From the NCBI GenBank assembly GCA_031772625.1, contig CM062815.1, positions 116,878,989 through 116,942,988 of the forward strand: 64,000 nt of DNA. Direction: 5' to 3'. This document shows positions 9,500-21,375 of this stretch, in pieces. The DNA is from Pinus tabuliformis (Eukaryota; Streptophyta; Pinopsida; Pinales; Pinaceae). Numbering within the stretch: the stretch's first letter is position 1; each line of letters begins with the position of its first letter. The notes under the pieces are model-generated. The model was given only the letters and a program-made list of their open reading frames with translations. It made no database searches and was not told the origin of the DNA. A program made the translations under genes and the position numbers.

Positions 9500-10541
9500 T
9501 GTTATAGACAATTTTGTGCCTTGCATGAATTGTCAATAATCCAAGGGATCCAAAGTCCCTAAACATGATGTTCCTACCCCTAGAGGAACAAGGTCAGCAA
9601 ACCAACAGCTCTCAGATCAGTTCTCCACCTGAAAACACTCAAAAACAAGCAATCCTGAAATCAAAGCAGGTGCTCCACTAGGCTTCTGCGCTGAAACTCA
9701 ACTCCTCCATGGTGTACCTGCGTTGCAAAGCAAGTGGAACAAAGGCCACCTGCGCTGAGCGAGATGGGACAAGTGGCACACTGAGTCATTGCTCTGGAAT
9801 CTTCCAAAAATGACACTTGGATCAGGGATTTCGCCTTGTGATGAGTCAGAGGCTCTGTTTCTCCAAGTGGAAGCAAGGTTCTCCAAGTGGACTCAAGAAC
9901 TGAAGATCAATTGAAGAGAGAGAGGACACAAGGCAGCTACACATCAGTTGCAAGCTGACTCATCCTTTCTCAATTCATCTATATATTGAGCTCTCCCCTA
10001 TGAGCTCAGGAGGCTGGAATTTTGTGCAAAGTAATGATATGCTGTTGGTTTCACTATAGAACTATTGGGTGATTGCTTGAAGGAGGTGAAGAGGAGAAAT
10101 TCTTTCTGCTGGGAGGTGTTGCTGGATTGGGGCCTTCAATGGTTGTAACTCTCTCAGAACTTTACTTCTTCATTAATAAAAGCTATTGAGGTTATTCTAT
10201 ATGCACTTGTTTCAATGATGTGTTGTGATAATTGTATATTTGATTTATGCTAATCCTTGAATCAGTTATGATTGCATGCTTCTTGTAGTTTCCTTCTTTG
10301 TTATTTTGCAGGATCTCATTGTAGTTGGGCCAGCAAAAGAGCAAGGAGTTGGGAGCAAGCAGCGAAGAGAAGAGTTTGGATTCGACATTAAGCGCAAGGC
10401 AACGGTTAGTGCATTTCCTCATTCTCTCTTGCTTTCGTAAAGAAGTAAACCTTAAGTAGTTTTCTTTACAGTTGTTGCTGAGGTACTATCACCCTTAGAG
10501 TGGGATAGGGTCATCTGAATCGGATACTTTTCCCTACAACA
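9500..10541 (+). repeat. 3' LTR of element 1
   Basis: 1042 bp, same length as the left LTR with six substitutions. Followed by the second GGGGT target duplication. Confidence 0.97.
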
Positions 10542-10546
10542 GGGGT
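10542..10546. other. Target-site duplication GGGGT, right copy
   Basis: Identical to 2478-2482. Without element 1 the flanks join as a G-run followed by ggggtaacc, so the insertion hit a poly-G tract. Confidence 0.95.
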
Positions 10547-10794
10547 AACCTTTTTTTTACCAAGTTTTGCAAGAACATCATTGTAAAAGTCAAATTTTGA
10601 AAGTTACCTTGTAATTTTTGAGAAATTGACTAGAGCCAAGTGCAAAGCTCAGTCATTTTTCTCTTGCTTCAACGATTATATGAGGGTCAAGGCCAAGCCC
10701 CGATAGATCGTGTTTTTTGCGTGGTGTGTTGAGTGTTGTGTTGCCCATCTTGACATTTTTGTTCTAATTCTTGGTGCGAAGCTTCAATGCTACA

Positions 10795-11370
10795 ATGTCT
10801 AAGTTGATTAATTTGTTTTCTGATTCCAGCAAACTTGAAGGCACAAAATCTTATAAAACATGGCACCGTCTCATCGAAAGCACTCTCATTTACAACGAAT
10901 TATGGCAGGGTATATGTGATGGAGATATTAAGCCGAATAAACCCACAAATGTAGCTGCACTAGCAAAATGGGAAGTTAATAATGCCAAAGCCTTAGCTCT
11001 TATTAAATCTTTTGTAAATGATGAAATGTATGTCCATATAGAAAATGCTACAGATGCATGGTCTGCTTTGAAAACTTTTAAAGACCTCTTTGATACTCAG
11101 CCTGAATCAAAGAAATTTGATCTACAATTAAAATTGTTGCAACAAAAATTGACTGAAGGAGGCGATGTACTTGAATATATATCAAGACTTAAGAATATTA
11201 GGCAGGAAATCATTAATGCTGATTTTCTAGCAATAGATGATAGTTTTATGGTAACAATTGTAATTGCTGGACTTCCTTCTTCCTACACGCATTTTTTGGA
11301 GACTCTACAATTAACTGGGAAATTAGAGAAACTAAAGTTTGATGGGATTCGAGGGAAACTCAGCACATGA
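10795..11370 (+). pseudogene. gag: Copia gag (UBN2-type) fragment
   Basis: ATG at 10795 (MSKLINLFSDSSKLEGTKSY). The conserved W of KTWHRLIESTLI, the segment AWSALKTFKDLF, and the LQQKLTEGGDVLEYISRLKNI and IVIAGLPSSYTHF motifs fit the UBN2 capsid family of plant Copia Gag. The frame ends at TGA 11368-11370. The sequence then jumps to a region that normally lies after the protease. The zinc knuckle and the D-S/T-G protease active site are therefore missing, which suggests an internal deletion of several hundred bases. It would encode the particle protein of a Copia element; here it is dead. Confidence 0.85.
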
Positions 11371-11394
11371 CTTGTCGACATTATTTTTTTTGGT

Positions 11395-12640
11395 ATTTTC
11401 AAGATTGCCAACTTAATTCCATTTTTCATGTTGATGATACAAAACATACTCCTTATGGAAAAGGATCAGTTAAAGTTTTTCTCCCTGGCATTGGAGAAAA
11501 AATGATTTCCAATGTATGGTATGTACCCACTTTTAAGAAAAATTTGCTCTCTTTAGTCACCATTCGACAAGCAGGACATCAGGTGATTATGGAAGATGGT
11601 TTAGTCAAAATTAATTCAGTCAAACAGAGCTTGAAAATTTTCATGACAGGTTATGAAGATGGAAAACTGTTACGGATGAAAGGGACAATTATTCCAAGGC
11701 ATTCTGATTTTGTAGGGGCAGTGAGTACAGGTATTTCACCTGTAAGACTATGGCATGTAATATATGGAAATTTAAATTTTGAGAGTCTTTCTCAATTGCA
11801 GAAACAAGGAATGGTTAAAGGACTCCCCACTTTCAAAAGGGAAAATGCAAAATGTGAAGCTTGCATTTATGGCAAACAAAGTCGAGAAAGTTTTCCAACA
11901 AGTTCATGGTGTGCAAATAGGCAGCTACAACTAGTTCACAGTGATGTTTGTGGACACACTACAAACTTCATTTGGTGGTTGCAAATATTTCTTACTATTC
12001 ATTGATGATTTCAATAGAATGACTTGGGTTTACTTCTTGAAGAACAAGTCAGAAGCATTTGAGAAGTTTAAATTTTCTGCCAACTTGTTGAAAATGAAGT
12101 CAAAGAAAAGATAGGTACTCTCAGGATAGATAATGGGGGAAAATTAACTTCAAATGAATTCAAAACTTATTGCAGTGAAAATGGCATAAGATGACATCTT
12201 ACTAATGTTTACACTCCACAACAAAATGGAGTAGTCGAAAGAATGAATCGCACCTTGTTAGGAATGGCGAGATCCATGTTAACTTTCAAGAGGTTAAGTC
12301 CAACATATTGGGCAGAAGCAATACATAAAGTTGTCTACTTAAGAAAAAAATCTCCAACTGCTTCTTTAGATGGAATCACACCTTATGAAGCTTGGTTTGG
12401 TTTCAAACCTCGAGTTAAACATCTTAGAGTTTTTGGATCAGTATGTTATGTCTTAGTTCCGAAAGAAAAACGAACTAAGATTGACTCAAGAAGTTTAAAA
12501 TGCACAATGATTGGCTATTCTGATGAGAAGAAAGGGTATCATATTTTGACCAATGGAAAATTAATTGTGAGCAGGGATGTCATTTTTGATGAAACTGAGA
12601 GTAAAAGTGCTGAAGAAATTGAAAATCTTCTTCAGAAGTT
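11395..12640 (+). pseudogene. Copia GAG-pre-integrase and integrase, frameshifted
   Basis: From about 11400 the frame carries the post-protease segment (VWYVPTFKKNLLSL). A GAG-pre-integrase zinc module follows (LWHVIYGNLN ... CEACIYGKQ), where the second His region is altered. Integrase motifs FIDDF (about 12001), DNGG (about 12130) and QQNGVVERMNR (about 12222) supply the D, D and E positions. They lie in different frames because of a frameshift near 12005 and a stop near 12190. The C-terminal part (MARSMLTFKRLSPTYWAEA ... VFGSVCYVLVPKEKR) is open to 12971, ending in a Ser-rich tail. DNA strand-transfer function is lost. Confidence 0.85.
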
Positions 12641-13019
12641 AGAAACTAAGGGAAGTAAAAGAAATGGAAAAATGCAAAGTCAACCAACTTCACCAAATTG
12701 GTATGAACTTGATTTTCCTTCCTCTGAAGATGAGTCATCCAGTTCATCTACATCAACAACATCAATTGGGTCTTCTAGCAGTTCATCAACATCTCCAAGC
12801 AGCAGTAGTTCTTCTGATAGTGATTCTCCAAACTCTTCACCTGAACGAAGAACATCAATTTATATTAATCCTCTTTACAATGATGGAGACTTTACAGAAG
12901 CACAAACAAGTGAGCACCAACTACCGAAATGGGAAGTTCAACTTTTGAAAGATGTAAAGCCTGATGAGTAGAATAAAACAGGCACCAGAAGGGCACATAG
13001 AAGTGAAAGCAATTTTGCC

Positions 13020-14000
13020 TTGATAGCACATGATTTTACTGAACCTTCCACATACAAAGAAGCAGTAAAACATAAAGAGTGGCAACAGGCTATGGTTGAA
13101 GAATATCAAGCAGTAATTGATAACAACACTTGGAAACTTGTTGATTGTCCATCAAATGTTAAACCCATAGGATGCAAATGGATTTACAAAATTAAGTATA
13201 ATCAAAAGGGAGAACTTGAAAAGTATAAAGCACGACTTGTCACAAAAGGTTTTGCGCAGCAGGAAGGCATTGATTATGAGGAAACTTTTGCTCCTACAGC
13301 TAAATGGAACACCATCTGATTAACACTTGCATTCGCTGCTCAGAAAGGATGGAAAGTTCATCAAATGGATGTGAAAAGTGATTTTCTCAACGGGGATTTA
13401 CATGAGGAAGTGTATATGACCCAACCACCAGGTTTTGAAATTGAAGGACAAGAACATAAAGTCTGCAAATTGATCAAGGCGTTATATGGATTAAAACAAG
13501 CTTCCCAAGCTTGGTATGCAAAGATGGATGAATACCTTAAGAAAGTTGGTTTTCAACGAAGTGAATCTGATGATACTTTGTACGTGCGACAACAGGTAAA
13601 ATACCTGGTAATTCTTGTTATGTATGTAGATGATTTGATCATTATTGGCAACCATGATGATCATATTGTACAGGTGAAAAAGGAGTTACATGAAGGTTTT
13701 AAGATGATAGATTTGGGATTACTTCACTATTATCTTGGAGTTGAAGTCTTCCAACGTCTACATCATACTTTCATTTCTCAAAGTAAGTATGCAGCAGAGG
13801 TTCTTCAGCGATTTGGCATGCAGGATTGCAAGCCCGTTCTCACCCCCATGGAGCAAAACTTGAAACTTTCAAAATTTGAAGGGGGGGAAAAGGTGGACAG
13901 TACCACTTACAGACAGTTGATTGGCATCTTGATTTATTTGACAAATACTCGTCCTGATCTATCTTATGCGGTCAATATTCTTTCACATTTTATGCAGTAA
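13020..14000 (+). pseudogene. Copia reverse transcriptase, two segments
   Basis: Segment 13020-13319 holds the RVT_2 start (EWQQAMVEEYQAVIDNNTWKLV, GCKWIYKIKYNQKGE, ARLVTKGFAQQEGIDYEETFAP). TGA at 13317-13319 breaks it, and segment 13365-14000 continues with MDVKSDFLNGDLHEEVYM and the catalytic YVDDL (about 13624). Usual Copia has A in the SAFLNG motif; here it is D. TAA at 13998-14000 ends the frame before RNase H. Confidence 0.88.
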
Positions 14001-14590
14001 CCACGAGATGCCACTGGAATGCAGCCAAAAGAGTTCTTCGATATATCCAAGGAACAAAATATTTTGGTCTTCTTTACACAAAGACTAAAATTTTTGTACT
14101 TAGTGGATATTTCGATGCCGACTTTGCTGGGAGTATTGATGATCGAGCATCAACATCAGGTTATTTAATGAACATGGGGTCAACCACAGTATCTTGGAGT
14201 TGTAAGAAACAATCTACAATGGCCACTTCTTCCGCAGAAGCAGAGTACATTTCAACATGGGAAGCAGCATGTGAAATTTTTTGGTTGTGCCGAATTTTGC
14301 AGGACTTGGGCATTTCTCAGGCAGAAGCTACTTCATTATTCATTGACATCCAGTCAACCATCAAACTTTCCAAGAACCCAGTTTTTCATTCAAAGACAAA
14401 GCATGTGGACACCAAGTATCATCATATTAGATCTCTCATTACAAAACATGTCCTCAAGCCAGTTTATTGTCCTTCCGAAGATCAGATCTCCGACATTTTC
14501 ACAAAACCACTCGGCAGAATAAAATTTGCTAAGTTCAGCGATGAACTTGGTATCTGTTGTAATGTATCTTTGGATCATAGGGGGGAATGG
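14001..14590 (+). pseudogene. Copia RNase H
   Basis: Continues from reverse transcriptase after a stop. DADFAG, SSAEAEYI, the WLCRILQDLG helix and KHVDTKYHHIRSLI are the standard Copia RNase H motifs. The frame from 14168 is open to 14713 but similarity to Copia ends about 14580, followed by the purine tract. Confidence 0.85.
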
Positions 14591-14600
14591 TATGGATTTT

Positions 14601-15079
14601 TCTTTTTTTCTTCTTCGAGGTTGATTATTACCCCTCCCACTCCAACCTCCCCGTTTTTCCTTGACATTGTTACACTAGTGTTGTACTTTAGCTTGTTTGT
14701 GAAAAAAAATTAGTGTTTATATCCCTTAGTTAGAGAAACAAACACTTGGAATTTTACCTCCATTTTTATTATTCTTCCCTCGTCGTAGATTTGTAGCATT
14801 AGAAGGTTTATTTTTCTTCAATCATTAAATAGGGAGTGACTTATTCCTATTCCATTAGCCTTTGAGTTCCCCCTAGTTTATATTTGAGGTAGTTGATCTC
14901 TTTACTCACTAATTGATATCAATCCCTCATCCCAACCTTTAGAGTGAGCTTCATATTTTTAATATTTTGTTCCTAGATGTGCACCAATGAACCAACCACC
15001 CACTTGCTCCAAACTCAAGAAACAAGGTGAAGAAGGAGGGGGCTTAGAGCAAAAAATTATTGAAATGAAAAAAAAAAGA
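14601..15079. other. No gene recognised
   Basis: T-rich and AT-rich sequence. If a 3' LTR of the Copia copy existed it should begin here, but no matching partner was found upstream. Confidence 0.4.
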
Positions 15080-15720
15080 GGACCATAATCATCTTGTTTA
15101 ATCATAGAAAAGGTGATGTTTCAATGATCTGATCCAACATAAGATATAATTTGAGAAGAAAGAGAGATGTTACTTTCTGCGAAGGAACTATATACCAATA
15201 ATTGATCTAGCTTAATGTGTCTAGGGCTGAGACATCTATTGGTCCATGTAAATTTTCTTTTTTCAACAAAGATATTCACTAAATCAAGCAATGAAATGGG
15301 GTTCTCCATTTTCTATATGATTGGATCACTAAACATTGACCCTCACCTCGCCCCACTTTACTCATAGTGATGAAGCATGGTGTTAAAGTCTCTTGCTACA
15401 ATGTAATTTGAAACGAAATCTTAATCCCTTAACTCCATTACGAATTTCCAACATTTTACTTTCTCATGATAAATTAGAGGCACATAAATATTAACTACAT
15501 TGCAAGAGTGTTATATGAGAGATGAGAGAAACTTGTCACTAACCAATGATTAAAACACCTAACTTGATTTAAATTTAAAATAGAAGAATTCCAAAAGGTA
15601 TATATTCCCATATATAAACCCCTAGAACTTGTTGCCAACTATAACTGAGATGCCAAATGCTATTGTATTTATGCCAAACTTCATAGTCTTCCAATTTGGT
15701 CTTGTAATGTAGGAGGATTT
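15080..15720 (-). pseudogene. LINE apurinic-type endonuclease fragment
   Basis: Reading the minus strand, a broken frame runs through segments NIYVPLIYHEKVKCWKF, ARDFNTML, KRKFTWTNRC, IKLDQLLVYS and SDH. These match the order of conserved blocks in L1-type LINE endonucleases (GDFN, W-N-R, R-D-R-L, SDH). The G of GDFN is replaced by R, and stops interrupt the frame. Only the open piece 15121-15309 exceeds 60 codons. No reverse transcriptase follows on this side and no poly-A tail was found, so it is a short relic. Confidence 0.7.
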
Positions 15721-16604
15721 GGGCCTTTTATTCTTTGATTGAATCCCTAACTGATGAAATATTTCTAGGACTACATAGTTCCCTTCAATTCTAGGATATC
15801 ATTTTCATCATTTCCCTAAAATTTTAATATTTCCTCGAGTGAGTAATCACACCATTTTGGTTCCTTGTATTTCATGTTCCTTTATTATAGGTTCCATCCA
15901 TCTTGTGATATTTACTTATTAGTTCTTCATTTTGATTTATATTGTTATTATCATCAAGCCTCATTCCAATCAATGGATATCACAAACAAAAGAGGACACA
16001 TGATGTAGGCACTCATCTAGGGAAAAACCCTAACAAGGGGAAAACCTAGTCAAACTCTTCCACTAGTAGATTCAGATCAATTTGAGACAACCAGGACCCT
16101 AGACCAAGATAAGTGACCTCCTTTACTCCACCAAGTCAACCTTCCATAACTAAGTCAAACTGATAAGCATCAAGATTAGAGTTTCAATTTCTTTCTTCAT
16201 CTTTCTTGCAATTTTCGGTCTCCTATATTTTTTGACCCTGTAATACTCCAAAAAAAATTGCACCTTTTGATAGAGGATTACTAGCTTTAGTCCTTCGCTT
16301 GGCTTGCTTCTCTTCTAGGCATAGGATAGGCTTTTATTTTATTTTTCTTCTTGCTTCTGCACTATAGATCAAATGTCTTGTTACCCTTCAATAGGCCAAA
16401 TTTACTTGTGTATTTATAGTGGTTTGAATCTTCAACATAAGGCCATTCAAGGTTATAAGGCCAACTTGTTTGAGGCTGCATTGAAGCATTAGGAAGTTGA
16501 CTTGGTGGAGGAGGAGAAAATAATTTTCGTACTTGAAACAAATATCCCAAGAAGGTTCTATCATATAATAATAATTATAATGACTCCATATATAATCCCA
16601 GAAG
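15721..16604. other. No gene recognised
   Basis: The first 150 bp may extend the decayed LINE frame. The rest is unassigned AT-rich DNA. Confidence 0.4.
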
Positions 16605-16609
16605 CCTAT

Positions 16610-17097
16610 TGTAGGTTTTAACCCTGTACAGAAATCACTTGCAAATGAATTCTTAAAAAAAATAGAAAATATACAATGGCGTGAAACAAAAAACAGATAC
16701 ACATAGATTTTCATCTAGACCCCAAAATCGGGACAATAATATTGATTTTTCATTATGTTCCTTTCAATGTTACAATTCATATATCTACATGTTGAATCAT
16801 TGATAAACCCCAATCCTTTAACCCTGGATTAGAACATAACCATAGTTCCTTTCAATGGATCTACAATATACCATGGGTAGAAAACCATCATGCCCAAAAC
16901 CATGTGCAAAACCCATGCACAAAGCCATAGGTAGGTCCACCCACCTAATATAGGGTCCAAAAAGAAATTCTTGGGGCATTGCCTTGAACCCCATAAAGGG
17001 GGGCTACCTCCCCCTTGAAAGCCCCCGATAGGGGAGGCTGCGCCCAACACAACAAATAAGGGAGGCTAGTTGGAAAGAATATAACACACAACCAACA
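16610..17097 (-). repeat. 3' LTR of minus-strand Copia
   Basis: 488 bp; similar to 21158-21698 along its length, with many substitutions and small indels. Confidence 0.92.
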
Positions 17098-17139
17098 TTA
17101 TCCCACTTGTTGTTTTCTTTTCCACACAGGGGGTCACAG

Positions 17140-17500
17140 GAGAGCTTAGTCATTGGTCTAGCCCTGCAATGTCAATTATTTCTCTACACCAAGAAAACTT
17201 CTCAGCGCTCACAGACTTTGTCAACACATCTGAAACATTCTTCAAAGTGTCCACCTTTACCAACAAAACCTTTCTGTCCTCAACCATATCCCTCACAAAT
17301 TGATATTGAAGATCAATGTACTTTGTCTTTGAATTATAAGAAGGGTTCTTTGCCAAAGAAAACTGCACTTTTGTTGTCACAGTCTATCCTTATAACTCGT
17401 TGTACTAACCCCATACTTGAACACAATCTTTGCAACCAAACGGCTTCCTTGCTTGCATGAGTGGTTGCCATGTATTTTTCCTCTGTAGTTGAAAGTGCCA
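17140..17500 (-). pseudogene. Copia RNase H C-terminal part
   Basis: Minus-strand frame with KVQFSLAKNPSYNSKTKYID, LQYQFVRDM and DVLTKSVSAEKF, the end of Copia RNase H (usually KTKHIDVRYHFIRE and DMLTKPL). Separated by a frameshift from the segment above it. Confidence 0.85.
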
Positions 17501-18650
17501 CTACATACTATCTCTTGCTCATCCATGAATGCACCTCCAAATAGGTTAAACACATACCCATTTATAGATATTCTCTGATCTAAATCTCCAACATAGTCTG
17601 CATCAACAAAGCCACGGATGTCCAAAAATATATCCAATCCTGGTCTTCCTTGGTAGCACAGACCATAATCACTAGTGCCACGCAAAGACCTGAAAACCCA
17701 CTTCATTGTTGTCCAATGCTCCTTCCTTGGTTTTGACATAAACTTGCTCAATACTCTCAATGCATGTGCAATGTCTAATCTAGTACGGACCATTTCATAC
17801 ATCAGGTTACCGACTACACTTGTGTATGGAACACGAGAAATGTCCTCTTCCTCTTCTTATGTCTTTGGACACTATTCAACAAATAACTTTACACGTACAA
17901 GAATAGGAACCTTCATTGGTTCACTATCCTGCATATTAAACATACTTCCTCTAGTTTAACCAAAGGTTCTTCTTTGCTCGATCTTATTTAATTTCCATGC
18001 CCAAAATATAGTTTGCAACACCAAGATCCTTCATGTCAAATTTGGAGGACAATTGGGTCTTCAAATACTGGATAATTTCTTTGTCATTTCCAATTAGCAA
18101 CATATCATCCACATATAAGATCAGATAAATAACATGGTCACCAATTAATTTAAAATACACACAATGATCCTCTTTGATTTTGGTGAAGCTAAGTCCTCAT
18201 ATATATGTATCAAAATTCTAATACCATATCCTTGGTGACTATTTTAACCCATACAAAGACTTTTTTAACTTGCATACCAGTTATTTCTTTCCTTTCACCG
18301 CAAAGCCTTCAGGTTGCTTCATGTAGATCTTTTCTTCCAAATCCCCCTGAAGAAATGTTTCCTTCACATCCATCTATTCTACCTCAAAATCAAAAGCAGT
18401 AGCAACCAATAACACTAATATAATAGAAGCTACCTTTGCAATAAGAGAAAAAATATAACCTTTTGCTACTAACTAAGCTTTGTATTTCTCCACCTTATCT
18501 TCTGCATTCATCTTCTTCTTAAACACCCATTTGCTTCCAATGGGTTTCCTTCCAGGGAACAACTCCACCAGATCCCAAGCCTCATTTTTTTTCCAAAGAT
18601 TTCATTTCATCAACCATGGCCTCTTTCCAGAGTTTTCCATCCTCTGAATC
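17377..18650 (-). pseudogene. Copia reverse transcriptase and N-terminal RNase H, decayed
   Basis: 17377-17802 holds MVRTRLDIAHALRVLSKFMS, HWTTMKWVFRSLRGT and FVDADYVGD. Around 18095-18130 the minus strand encodes LILYVDDMLLIGND, the catalytic YVDD box. Further up, 18250-18600 keeps frame fragments of the RVT_2 N-terminus (GVVFKKKMNAEDKVEKYKA-type order), but with several stops. The polymerase cannot be made from this copy. Confidence 0.8.
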
Positions 18651-18737
18651 TATTGCCTTCTTGACAATTCTGGGATCATCATTAGTAATATATAAAGACA
18701 AATTTGAAGAGAAAGCAGATGGAATATACCGTTTTGT

Positions 18738-20218
18738 CTACCTTCTTTCTCGAACTGATCTTCTCACAACTGGAGTTTGTGGATCTTCATTTTCTGATTT
18801 TTGTTCTACTGTAGACTCTGATTCTTCCTCCTTTAGCTCAAACTCTATCTTCTCAGGTTCCTTTGGTAGGATTTCATGTTTAATAACATATTTCATATCT
18901 CTAAACACCACATCTCGGTTGTACACAACCTTCCTTGTTTCTGGGCTCCAAATCTTATAACCTTTTAAATCATCCTTATACCCAATAAATGTGCACCTTT
19001 CATATTTACTATCCAACTTGGTTCTTTTCTCCTTTGGAACATGTACATATGCATCACAACCAAACACCCTCTGATGTAAAAGAGAGGGTTTCTTACCACT
19101 CCATACTTCATGTGGAGTCTTATCCTCCAACATTGATGAAGGTGATATGTTGACCAAGTAACATGTAGTCTCCACCGCCTCTGCCCAAAAATTCTTGTCC
19201 TATCTTGGCACCACTGAGCATGATTCTTGGACTTTCCATCAACATCATGTTCATTCTTTCTGCAACACCATTTTGCTAAGGTGTGTATGGAGTAGTATTT
19301 TTCTATGCTATGCCACACTTCTTACTGAACTCTTCAAATTCCTTCTTGCAGAACTCTCCACCATTATCTGTCCTCAACACCTTTATCTTCTTCTCTGTTT
19401 GGTTTTCCACCGGAGCCTTAAATTATTTAAACTTGTCAAAGACTTCAGATTTCTTCCCGAGGAAATATATACATGTATTCATTGAGAAGTCATCTATAGA
19501 TGATACATAGTACACAGACTTACCCAGTGATGGAACTGACACAGGTCCAAACACATCAATGTGCACAATCTCTAATATCCTTTCCCCTCTTAGCACCAGA
19601 GGGAAAAATCACCCGATTATGCTTCCCATATACACAATATTCACAGAAATCGAAATTCAAAGAGGAATTAGACATAACTTCTACCATACCATTACCATGA
19701 AGTATTTGAAGGCCCTTCTCTCCAATATGTCCAAGCCTTTGATGCCATAACATGGTCTTTTCTCCAGAGACCACTAGATTTTCTGCATCACTTTCAGGAA
19801 CCAAAGAACTGTTGCACCCATCAATAATAATACTACTCAAAAGCTTGTACAGAGTTCCAATCCAAACTCCTTGCATCAATACCAGTGCTCCCCAAACCAT
19901 CTTGCATGTATCTTTCTCAAACACTATTTTTACACCTGCATCATCCATTTTGTTTACAGAAATCAAATTTTTGGACAATGCAAGAATATGCAGAACACCT
20001 AGAAGTGTTCTGATCCTTTCACCTTGCAACTCTAGCTTAACTTTTCCACGTCCGACAATTCTAACCTTCCTGTTGTCCCATAAGAAGACAACACCACCAT
20101 CACATTTCTCATACTCGTAGAACCACTCCCTATGGGGAGTGAAGTGAAAGGATGCACTTGATTTAATCAAGCATGACTCATGGTCTACATGTGTACTTGA
20201 AGAAGAATCCAAGTACAC
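18738..20218 (-). pseudogene. Copia protease, GAG-pre-integrase and integrase
   Basis: 19556-20218 opens with MYLDSSSSTHV at the place of the W-x-L-D-S-G-A-S protease box, with G and A replaced by S. A GAG-pre-integrase module LWHQRLGHIGEKGLQIL ... CEYCVYGKHNR follows. 18965-19500 holds integrase fragments in more than one frame. 18738-19175 carries the integrase C-terminus (KTPHEVWSGKKPSLLHQRVFG, VHVPKEKRTKLDSK, RDVVFRDMK). Several frameshifts make it non-functional. Confidence 0.85.
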
Positions 20219-20269
20219 ATCCCCACCTTTATCTCTCGTGGTTTTCTCCTATGCAAAAAGGAGCATCAT

Positions 20270-21100
20270 CAGATCCATTTCCTTTCTCAGGAGCTTTAGA
20301 TCTACAGTTCTTTTTGAAGTGCCCTTCCTTTCCGCATTTCTAGCACACCTTTACAGGTTTTCCTAGAGATTTAGATCTCCCTCTAGATTTAGATCTCCCA
20401 CTCGAGGACTTATTTTTTATTATGTTCTAGGACCATCCTTGTACAAACAAGGCATATCAATTCTAGCTCTCCATATTTTTTTGTCTCTTCTCCTCCACCA
20501 ACAAGGATGAGACTATTTCATCAAACTTCAAGGTAGTTGTATTGCTACCTGTAGCAACAACCAGACTATCCCACAAATCTGGTAGAGAACACAACAAACT
20601 GATGCACTTATCTTCATCTGAAATTTTTATATCAAGATATAACAACTGAATTACCACAATATTAAAGGCATTCATATGCTCTGTCACTGAGTCACCATCC
20701 TTCATCCTCAGATCATACAACTTTTTTCATAGGAACAATTTGTTCACCAGAGACTTAGATTGCTACAAAGTCCCTAACTTGACCCACAAATCCTTTGTCA
20801 TAGCTTCCCCTGATACATTCAACAATACTAAATCAGAGATACATAACTGTATTGTGCTCTTTTCCTTTCGATCTAACTTTGCCCAGACTTTTGTTGACAT
20901 TGTCGTTGGTTTAGTACCCGGATCTACCGCAATCCACTAATCTTTATCCACCAGCAGATCCTCCATCTAGAGCTTCCACAATTGAAAACTCTGACCATTT
21001 AATTTCTTGATATTTATCTTTCCATTGCTCATCATATTCTTTCACTACAAGAATCGATCTCATAGATCTCCCATTGAACATGGTCTACCATAGGCCCGAT
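20270..21100 (-). pseudogene. gag: Copia gag with damaged zinc knuckle
   Basis: 20463-20720 encodes MYDLRMKDGDSVTEHMNAFNIVVIQL ... LLCSLPDLWDSLVVATGS ... DEIVSSLLVEEKR, a UBN2-type Gag. Downstream at about 20280-20340 a CX2CX4HX4C knuckle is readable, but its second residue codon is TAG, so translation would stop there. The N-terminal part up to 21100 is present only in pieces. Confidence 0.8.
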
Positions 21101-21144
21101 CAAAACCCCTTAGCAGCAAAGGCATCCCCTTGAAGCTGAAAAAA

Positions 21145-21155
21145 CTCGGATACCA
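21145..21155 (-). other. Primer binding site, tRNA-iMet type
   Basis: In element orientation tggtatccgag follows the 5' LTR after two bases. It matches the common tggtatcagag with one change. Confidence 0.85.
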
Positions 21156-21157
21156 AA

Positions 21158-21318
21158 TGTAGGTTTTAACCCTATAAGGAAATTATCTACAAACGAATTC
21201 TTAAAAAAATAGAAAGTATACAATGGTGAGAAACACAAAACAAATACACAGAGATTTTCCCATGGATCCCAAAACTAGGACTACTAGATTGATTTTTCAG
21301 TATGTTCCTTTCAATGTT

Positions 21319-21375
<57 letters not shown>

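Larger units (their letters stand above)
2483..10541 (+). mobile_element. Element 1: complete non-autonomous LTR retrotransposon
   Basis: Two 1042-bp LTRs (2483-3524 and 9500-10541) begin TGTTATAG and end CTACAACA. They differ at six positions by eye (five transitions, one transversion; about 0.6 percent), and are flanked by a perfect GGGGT duplication, so the insertion is recent. A primer binding site lies 3 nt after the left LTR and a purine-rich tract ending gggggcatc abuts the right LTR. The 5.98-kb interior encodes one zinc-knuckle/retropepsin-like protein (5234-6826). I find no capsid, reverse transcriptase, RNase H or integrase. The leader and the 3' half carry a periodic stem-loop array. 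A second, inverted family member occupies 58213-64000. Confidence 0.95.
10547..14600 (+). mobile_element. Degenerate Ty1/Copia element
   Basis: Gag, integrase, reverse transcriptase and RNase H segments lie in Copia order. A degenerate PBS-like ttggtgcgaagcttc sits at 10770 and a purine tract (ataggggggaatgg) at about 14577-14590. I could not match LTRs on the two sides; the 5' LTR may have been removed or separated by the insertion of element 1 at 10542. At least five stops or frameshifts kill the polyprotein. Confidence 0.85.

Noticed and set aside
12664..12948. Second frame in the Ser-rich tail of the Copia integrase
   Set aside because: Overlaps the true frame; His/Leu/Gln-rich artefact of the serine repeats.
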